Origin: JAWXCH01 sp034440595
Lineage (GTDB): Bacteria > Planctomycetota > Planctomycetia > Pirellulales > JALHPA01
Reading direction: 5' to 3'
Length of the DNA: 10,315 bases
Assembly: GCA_034440595.1 (NCBI GenBank)
Contig: JAWXCH010000349.1
Span: forward strand, 1 to 10,315
The stretch's first letter is position 1. The number at the start of each line of letters is the position of its first letter. Position numbers and translations under genes: made by a program. Below the pieces are notes generated by a model that saw nothing but the letters and a program-made list of their open reading frames with translations, did not search any database and was not told where the DNA came from. Below are positions 5,105-10,315 of this stretch, in pieces.

Positions 5105-5133
5105 ATTATACGACTCGCATAGGGCGTCAACAA
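5105..5133 (-). promoter_or_regulatory. Sigma70-like promoter of the FKBP gene
   Basis: On the minus strand TTGTTG (5128-5133) and a perfect TATAAT (5105-5110) are separated by exactly 17 bp. Transcription would begin near 5098, leaving a leader of about 66 nt before ATG 5032. This is the best housekeeping promoter match in the window. Confidence 0.7.
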
Positions 5134-5226
5134 ACGCAAATCGGGTGCAAATCTCCACATCGGCGCTAGCATACACGGCACAATGCGCTCGGCGGAGGAG
5201 GCATCAGTACCGGCAAAATGCCAACG

Positions 5227-7131
5227 CTAATGTCCCGACGAGTGAATGTCATAATCTGTCAGCGTCGATGGTGTGAACGAGGCTCGAAGTGCATTCACCA
5301 CCGCCAGCACATCAATGCATTCTTGTGCGATGGCGCCGGCCACTGGAGGAAGGTACCCGGCCGCAGCCAGCATCATGCCGATTAGGCTCAGCGCCATGCC
5401 GCCAACGGCACTTTGCAACGCAATCGTGCGCATCCGCCCGCCGATGTGGAGCAGCTCGTCGACTCGCTCGAGCGAACTATCCAAAATCACCACCCCTGCC
5501 GCTTCCGCGGTGACTTCACTCCCTTGTCCAAAGGCTATTCCAACCGTTGCCGAAGTCAACGCTGGTGCGTCGTTGATGCCGTCCCCCATGAACAGTGTGT
5601 TGGCCTTGGCGGTCTCGGCTCGCACCAGTTCCAACTTTTGCTCAGGGCTTTGGCTGGCATAGATCTCCTTGATGCCCACTTTCTCAGCCAGGTAACGCAC
5701 TTCCGTTTCGCGATCACCTGAAACAAGCAGCACCCGTTCAAAGCCGTGTTGCGGTTTTAGATGCCTCACAAACGATTTGCCTTCGGCGCGCGGTTCGTCG
5801 CGAAAGCGAAATGTTGCCGCGTAGCGACCATCGATCAAGACCACACATTCCAAACCCCCGACTAGCGGAGGAAGTTGCTCGGCCGCCGCAGGATCCAAGG
5901 TGGTCAACTTCTTGCGGCTGGTGACTTGCACCGCTCGGCCTGCGATGACTCCACGTAGCCCCTCCCCTGGCCGCTCGCTCACTTCACTGGCATCGGCCAG
6001 CGCCAGTTTTTCTGCATTGGCCGCATCGACCATAGCGCTTGCCAATGGGTGGCGCGAGTAGCGCTCCAGGCTCGCTACGCTGATTAGAACTTCGTCACGG
6101 GTGAACCCGGCGGAGGGGAGGACCTCGGTCAATTTTGGTTGCCCGTAGGTGAGCGTGCCGGTCTTGTCAAAGATCGCGATCCGGCAGGTGTCGATTTTTT
6201 CCAGCACGGCCGGGTCCTTGATGATGATGCCGCGTCGCGCCGCCAGCGACACCGACCCAATAATCGCCACCGGTATGGCAATCAACAGCGGACACGGGGT
6301 AGCTACCACCAAAACCGCCAGAAAACGTACCGCGTCGCCACTGAGCACCCATGCCAGCAGCGCAATGCCAACCGCCAGCGGCGTGTAGTAGGCACCGAGC
6401 TGGTCCCCCAATCGGCGCAATTGCGGACGCCGCTGCTCGGACTCGCGCATCACTTCCATGATTTTGGCATAGCGAGAATCAACGGCGGTTCTTTCGGCGC
6501 GAATCGTCAGCGCCCCTTCCCCATTGATCGAACCAGATAGCACCGAGGCACCGATCGCTTTGGGCAATTGATACGGTTCACCGGTCAGGTAGGATTCGTT
6601 CATCGTGCTGCGCCCCTCAAGCACCACACCATCCACCGGGCAGGTCTCGTGCGGAAACACCACAATGGCATCGCCGATTTTGATATCACTTAGCGGCACT
6701 TCTTGCATTCCGTTGTCCTGCTTGCGATGTGCAACCGCCGGCAATCGGCGCGACAGTGCCTCAAGAGCAAACGACGCGCGGCGAACGGCAAACTCTTCCA
6801 ATGCCTGCCCGCCGGAAAGCATCAGCACCACCAGCGTGCCGGCCAGATACTCGCCTAGAATAATCGAAGTCAGAATAGAAATACCGGCCAGCAAGTCGGC
6901 GCTGAAATCCAGCTTGGCGAGATTCTTGCCAAGCTCGAAGACCAGTGGCAGGCCGCTCAGCAGAGCGAAAAAAAGCGGAATATCTGCCGCCGGGTGCCCC
7001 CAGACGGTGCCGACCGTGGTCATGCCAAACCGTAAAACCAAATGCACCGCGATCGCGATGATCGCAATCGTTGCGATAACAACTTTTGGACTGCGTGCGG
7101 CAGCCAGGATCGCCGAAGTGTATGATCTCAT
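5227..7131 (-). CDS. P1B-type heavy-metal-transporting ATPase, TPCP class
   Basis: This 634-residue integral membrane pump (from ATG 7131) uses ATP to move a transition metal ion, most likely outward. All P-type motifs are present: actuator TGEP at 183-186, phosphorylation loop DKTGT with Asp322, the P1B-specific HP pair at 361-362, SGD at 471-473 and GDGINDAP at 516-523. Eight membrane segments are expected: four before the actuator domain (about 16-35, 51-66, 79-95, 98-110), two around the metal site (249-264, 268-292) and two at the end (575-593, 596-616). The metal motif is TPCP (278-281) instead of CPC, CPH or SPC. There is no N-terminal heavy-metal-associated domain; the C-terminus is short (DYDIHSSGH). 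In published P1B groupings TPC-type pumps are a less studied class, so the metal cannot be stated. An in-frame start at 7263 lies upstream of the predicted promoter and is unlikely. Confidence 0.93.
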   Translation of the reverse strand: MRSYTSAILAAARSPKVVIATIAIIAIAVHLVLRFGMTTVGTVWGHPAADIPLFFALLSGLPLVFELGKNLAKLDFSADLLAGISILTSIILGEYLAGTLVVLMLSGGQALEEFAVRRASFALEALSRRLPAVAHRKQDNGMQEVPLSDIKIGDAIVVFPHETCPVDGVVLEGRSTMNESYLTGEPYQLPKAIGASVLSGSINGEGALTIRAERTAVDSRYAKIMEVMRESEQRRPQLRRLGDQLGAYYTPLAVGIALLAWVLSGDAVRFLAVLVVATPCPLLIAIPVAIIGSVSLAARRGIIIKDPAVLEKIDTCRIAIFDKTGTLTYGQPKLTEVLPSAGFTRDEVLISVASLERYSRHPLASAMVDAANAEKLALADASEVSERPGEGLRGVIAGRAVQVTSRKKLTTLDPAAAEQLPPLVGGLECVVLIDGRYAATFRFRDEPRAEGKSFVRHLKPQHGFERVLLVSGDRETEVRYLAEKVGIKEIYASQSPEQKLELVRAETAKANTLFMGDGINDAPALTSATVGIAFGQGSEVTAEAAGVVILDSSLERVDELLHIGGRMRTIALQSAVGGMALSLIGMMLAAAGYLPPVAGAIAQECIDVLAVVNALRASFTPSTLTDYDIHSSGH

Positions 7132-7199
7132 GATGCTTTTTGCGGCGATCGGAAGGCGGTGCGGTATTGAAAGCTGGGAGAATGCTCGCGGTTCCTGCT

Positions 7200-7218
7200 G
7201 CGAATTGCACAAATTCGC
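7200..7218. promoter_or_regulatory. Inverted repeat in the metal ATPase leader, possible operator
   Basis: GCGAATT gcaca AATTCGC is a 19-bp inverted repeat with perfect 7-bp arms. It lies about 30-45 bp downstream of the predicted ATPase transcription start and 70 bp before the start codon. That position would allow a repressor to block transcription, but the site does not match a metalloregulator box I can name. Confidence 0.35.
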
Positions 7219-7251
7219 CACTTCCCTGCCAAGAAAGACTCCCCAGTCCGT

Positions 7252-7280
7252 AAGATACACCACCCGGCACGGTATACCAA
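7252..7280 (-). promoter_or_regulatory. Possible promoter of the metal ATPase gene
   Basis: On the minus strand TTGGTA (7275-7280) and TATCTT (7252-7257) are spaced by 17 bp, each matching the sigma70 consensus at 4 of 6 positions. Transcription would begin near 7245, about 115 nt before ATG 7131. The match is moderate only. Confidence 0.35.
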
Positions 7281-7413
7281 GCCGGAGGCAATCGCTGGGC
7301 CAGCAAGTTGCCGTGCATCAAACAATAGTTTTTGCACGACCAAAAGTTGCGGTGTCGAAAATTGCGTTGCCGAATAGGAAACAGGCCAGCCATTACTTAG
7401 TCGAGAAAAAGCA

Positions 7414-8550
7414 ATGACAGCAGCAGCATCTACCAACAGTCATGTAGCAAGTTTGGAAACAAGCGCCAGCCTCTTCAGCCCCTTCCAACTGCGCGGTGTG
7501 ACCTACCGCAATCGCGTGGCAATGTCGCCGATGTGTCAGTACATTGCCGTCGATGGAGTTCCCAGCGACTGGCATCTGGTTCACCTTGGCAGCCGAGCAT
7601 CAGGTGGCGTCGGTCTGGTGATGGTCGAAGCAACCGCCGTGGAAGCCATTGGCCGGATTACGCTGGGTGACACCGGCATCTGGAACGACACTCAGGCCGA
7701 GGCATTTGCACGAATCGCAAAGTTCGTGAAAAGCCAGGGAGCGGTGCCAGGGATTCAGCTCGCTCATGCCGGCCGTAAAGCAAGTACGCATGTGCCGTGG
7801 GTCGGTGGGCATGCGCTGGCCGCAAATGAAGGAGCATGGGAGGTGATCGGGCCAAGCGCGGTGGCTTTTGGCGAAGGTAGCCCAACTCCCCAGGAGGCAA
7901 CGCTGGCCGACATTGAGCGGATTGTTGCGGCATTTGTCGCGGCCACGCGGCGTGCTATTGCTGCCGGTTTTGAGACCATCGAGATGCACGCCGCGCATGG
8001 GTACCTGCTGCATTCGTTTCTGTCGCCGCTGAGCAATCACCGCACGGACCAGTACGGCGGCAGCTTTGAAAATCGAACACGGCTGCTGCTGCAGGTGGTG
8101 GACGCAGTCCGTGGTGCAATGCCGGCAGAGGTTCCGCTTTTCGTACGGATCTCTGCCACCGATTGGGTTGAGGGTGGCTGGGATGTCGACCAAACGGTAC
8201 AGCTGGCCAAGGAGCTGAATCAACACGGCGTTGACCTGATCGATGTTTCCAGCGGAGCATTGGTACCGACTGCCCAAATCACAGTCGGACCAGGCTACCA
8301 AGTTCCCTTTGCCGAGCGCATTCGCAATGAAGCTGGAATCCCCACGGCGGCAGTCGGATTGATCGTTTCGGTAGCGCAGGCGAATTCCATTATCGCCGAT
8401 CAGCAAGCGGACCTGGTGATGCTCGGTCGTGAGCTGTTGCGAGATGCCTACTGGGTGCATCATGCCAGTAATGAGCTGGAGCAGGATTCGCCGTGGCCCA
8501 TTTCCTATGGATACGCCGTTCGTCGGAGACACAAGCCGAAGCCCGCGTGA
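7414..8550 (+). CDS. NADH:flavin oxidoreductase, YqjM-like Old Yellow Enzyme
   Basis: This 378-residue FMN enzyme (TIM barrel) probably reduces activated alkenes with NAD(P)H in the cytoplasm. Family blocks: LFSPFQLRGVTYRNRVAMSPMCQY (20-43), where Cys41 and Tyr43 align with the redox-tuning Cys26 and Tyr28 of YqjM; GIQLAHAGRK (113-122) with the flavin-contacting Gln115; MHAAHGYLLHSFLSPLSNHR (191-210) with the substrate-binding His192 and His195; TDQYGGSFENRTR (211-223); VRISATDW with Arg245; and the phosphate-binding end LVMLGRELLRD. The Cys41 places it with the thermophilic-like YqjM class, not the classical yeast or PETN type. The first about 18 residues are an extra, low-complexity N-terminus. 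ATG 7414 has only a weak GAGA upstream. It is transcribed divergently from the metal ATPase and converges on galE. The physiological substrate is unknown. Confidence 0.94.
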   Translation: MTAAASTNSHVASLETSASLFSPFQLRGVTYRNRVAMSPMCQYIAVDGVPSDWHLVHLGSRASGGVGLVMVEATAVEAIGRITLGDTGIWNDTQAEAFARIAKFVKSQGAVPGIQLAHAGRKASTHVPWVGGHALAANEGAWEVIGPSAVAFGEGSPTPQEATLADIERIVAAFVAATRRAIAAGFETIEMHAAHGYLLHSFLSPLSNHRTDQYGGSFENRTRLLLQVVDAVRGAMPAEVPLFVRISATDWVEGGWDVDQTVQLAKELNQHGVDLIDVSSGALVPTAQITVGPGYQVPFAERIRNEAGIPTAAVGLIVSVAQANSIIADQQADLVMLGRELLRDAYWVHHASNELEQDSPWPISYGYAVRRRHKPKPA

Positions 8551-8564
8551 TAATGGGCTTTTTT
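8539..8564 (+). terminator. Compact terminator overlapping two gene ends
   Basis: AAGCCC (8539-8544) and GGGCTT (8555-8560) form a 6-bp stem with a 10-nt loop, running into six T (8559-8564). The stem begins inside the oxidoreductase coding sequence, the loop contains its TGA stop (8548-8550), and the T-run overlaps the galE stop codon on the other strand. It is a plausible intrinsic terminator for the plus gene; on the minus strand there is no T-tract. Confidence 0.7.
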
Positions 8565-9546
8565 ACTCAGCAAACCCTTGCGGGTGACTTTCATGCCAGC
8601 GCCACGCGGTTTCGACGATCTGGCGCAGTTCTGGGTAGCGTGGTTTCCAGCCAAGTTCGCGATTTGCTTTTTCGGCACTGGCGACCAACACGGGAGGATC
8701 CCCTGGCCGGCGCGGTGATTCCTTTACCGAGATTGGTTTGCCGGTGACTTCGCGGCAGATATCGATCACTTCGCGCACGCTGTAACCGTGCCCGGTTCCC
8801 AGGTTGTAGATCAACTGTGAACCATCGGCGAGTTTGGCTGCGGCCAAGGCGTGCGCTTCGGCGAGGTCATCGACGTGGATATAGTCCCGAATGCAGGTGC
8901 CGTCTGGAGTCGGATAATCGGTGCCGTAGATCTCGATATGCGACCGCTGACCGAGGGCCACCTGTAGTACCAATGGAATCAAATGTGTCTCGGGGTGGTG
9001 ATCTTCACCGATATCCCCAACTGGACTGGCACCGGCGGCATTAAAGTATCGCAGTGCGGCAAAGCCAAGCCCGTAGGCAGATGAATAATCTTTCAGCGCC
9101 CATTCGATGGCCAGCTTCGTGCGGCCGTAGGGATTTATGGGATCCTGCGGCAGTTCTTCATCAATCGGCACGCGAGCTGGAACTCCATACGTTGCGCAAG
9201 TGCTGGAGAACACAATGCGTTTCACGTCGCACGCGCGCATCGCATCGAGTAAGGTCAGCGTATTAACCAGGTTGTTCTGATAGTACTTGGCCGGATCGGT
9301 GACCGATTCGCCCACAAAGGCGAAGGCGGCAAAGTGAATGACCGCCTCAATCTTGCACTCGCGGAAAACCGTCTCCAAGAGCGCCCGATCGGACAGATCC
9401 CCTTTGATCAGAGGCAAATCACCAACCGCGTCTCGATGGCCGAAGACCATGTTATCGAGAACTATTACCTCGTGCCCGCGTTGTTTCAGGATTCGCGCAG
9501 TATGGCTGCCGATGTAACCAGCACCGCCGATGACCAGGATTCGCAT
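8563..9546 (-). CDS. galE: UDP-glucose 4-epimerase
   Basis: This cytoplasmic NAD-dependent enzyme interconverts UDP-glucose and UDP-galactose, feeding galactose use and the synthesis of cell-surface polysaccharides. The 327-residue length is typical. The Rossmann NAD motif GGAGYIGS is at 7-14; DLSD at 50-53 and HFAAFAFVGES at 71-81 are standard. The SDR catalytic set is Thr116 (in SSTCATYG; Ser124 in the E. coli enzyme), Tyr140 and Lys144 (PYGRTK). LRYFNAAGA (165-173) and RDYIHVDDLAEAH (220-232) are epimerase family blocks that bind the UDP-sugar. ATG 9546 gives the N-terminus MRILVIGGAG. No Shine-Dalgarno is visible. It lies downstream of the rRNA unit on the same strand but behind a strong terminator, so it probably has its own promoter within 9547-9686, where a TATTAT hexamer occurs (minus) without a good -35. 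Related epimerases acting on UDP-GlcNAc cannot be fully excluded. Confidence 0.95.
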   Translation of the reverse strand: MRILVIGGAGYIGSHTARILKQRGHEVIVLDNMVFGHRDAVGDLPLIKGDLSDRALLETVFRECKIEAVIHFAAFAFVGESVTDPAKYYQNNLVNTLTLLDAMRACDVKRIVFSSTCATYGVPARVPIDEELPQDPINPYGRTKLAIEWALKDYSSAYGLGFAALRYFNAAGASPVGDIGEDHHPETHLIPLVLQVALGQRSHIEIYGTDYPTPDGTCIRDYIHVDDLAEAHALAAAKLADGSQLIYNLGTGHGYSVREVIDICREVTGKPISVKESPRRPGDPPVLVASAEKANRELGWKPRYPELRQIVETAWRWHESHPQGFAE

Positions 9547-9686
9547 ATTCAGAACGGTTTTGAGAAATTCAAGGTGACGACGCTGCCGGAGAACCGTCAG
9601 AGGAAAGCTCCATAATAGTCAGCCGTAGTCTGTTTCGACAGAGACAATTGCTGCCTACCGCCGGTGATGCAAGCTGGATACAAAAC

Positions 9687-9727
9687 AAAAAAACCCCGCT
9701 TCGGTCCTGAGACAGAAGCGGGGTTTT
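9687..9727 (-). terminator. Strong terminator of the rRNA unit
   Basis: AAAACCCCGCTTC (9690-9702) and GAAGCGGGGTTTT (9715-9727) form a perfect 13-bp stem with a 12-nt loop. On the minus strand it follows the 5S rRNA end by about 13 nt and ends in a seven-T run (plus A-run 9687-9693), the classic intrinsic form. It would insulate galE from rRNA transcription. Confidence 0.93.
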
Positions 9728-9739
9728 GGTTGTAAAAAA

Positions 9740-9846
9740 TCCGGCGATACCTACTCTCGCACTTTGGGTACTACCATCGGCTCCGAAACCTTAACTACCG
9801 TGTTCGAAATGGGAACGGGTGTGACCTTTCGGATATGGTCGCCGGA
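9740..9846 (-). rRNA. rrf: 5S ribosomal RNA
   Basis: On the minus strand the sequence begins TCCGGCGA and ends TCGCCGGA, the complementary ends forming helix I. Between them are the conserved 5S blocks: ACCCGTTCCCATTTCGAACA (loop C and helix III region), GTAGTTAAG and GGTAGTA, then GAGAGTAGG. Its length of about 107 nt is slightly shorter than the usual 110-120. Exact ends may differ by a few bases. It is separated from the terminator by about 13 nt. Confidence 0.93.
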
Positions 9847-9982
9847 AAGTAGTTGACGCCGCCGGTAGGCGAACGTCAACTCGATATAACAATGGTTGTG
9901 GTAATTGGTTTTTGATTCCGATCGTAATCGGTATTTCCAAAGCAACACTGGCGTGTGTGACTATCGCCAGAGCGCTTGATAA
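9847..9982 (-). other. 23S-5S intergenic spacer
   Basis: This 136-bp transcribed spacer contains no tRNA. It holds two hairpins: GTTGACG (9852-9858) with CGTCAAC (9874-9880) enclosing a CGCC/GGCG stem, and CCGAT cgta ATCGG (9918-9931). A CTTGA/TCAAG pair (9975-9979, 9989-9993) sits at the predicted 23S 3' end and may belong to the processing stem. Confidence 0.6.

Positions 9983-10315
<333 letters not shown>

Noticed and set aside
7132..7263. 44-codon N-terminal extension of the metal ATPase
   Set aside because: It contains no HMA motif (no GMTCxxC) and begins upstream of the best promoter match; the start at 7131 gives a normal membrane-segment start.
7600..8532. 310-codon minus-strand open frame antisense to the oxidoreductase
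   Set aside because: The plus-strand protein is a clear Old Yellow Enzyme along its full length; the antisense frame is a composition shadow with no family features.

Overview
The window reads as a chromosomal segment of a planctomycete, most likely a member of the Pirellulales. This is inferred from protein flavour (the F1 beta variant and an EpsC-type serine acetyltransferase), scattered single-gene transcription units, weak Shine-Dalgarno signals, and dense short palindromic repeats between genes. No taxonomic search could be run, so this placement is moderate in confidence. No phage, transposase, CRISPR, defence or biosynthetic cluster is visible.

Layout, left to right. The 3' part of atpD and all of atpC (plus strand) end an F-type ATP synthase operon. 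A gap of about 315 bp leads to a small unrecognised gene (1511-1765). Its stop codon lies in a short tandem repeat, and a palindromic element follows. A serine O-acetyltransferase (cysE/epsC type) is on the minus strand. A 686-bp stretch with no convincing gene precedes a single-domain STAS anti-anti-sigma-type protein (3564-3962, plus). From about 3993 to 4438 lies the most unusual part of the window: a nested, near-symmetrical array of inverted repeats with compensatory base changes between its arms. A strong intrinsic terminator then closes an exported FKBP-type prolyl isomerase (minus), which has a good sigma70-like promoter. Next come a P1B-type metal ATPase with a TPCP motif (minus), a YqjM-like Old Yellow Enzyme (plus), and galE (minus), convergent with the Old Yellow Enzyme gene across a tightly packed terminator. 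At the right edge the minus-strand rRNA unit enters: the 3' end of 23S rRNA, a 136-bp spacer without tRNA, 5S rRNA and a strong terminator.

The genes are mostly unrelated housekeeping or stress functions, each apparently with its own promoter: energy conversion (atpDC), cysteine synthesis (cysE), partner-switch signalling (STAS), envelope protein folding (FKBP), metal export, flavin-dependent reduction of activated alkenes, UDP-sugar supply (galE) and ribosome synthesis. I see no previously undescribed multi-gene system. The best candidate for something new is the palindromic repeat array near 4.2 kb, together with the related GTTTAAC-bearing repeats near 1.8 kb.
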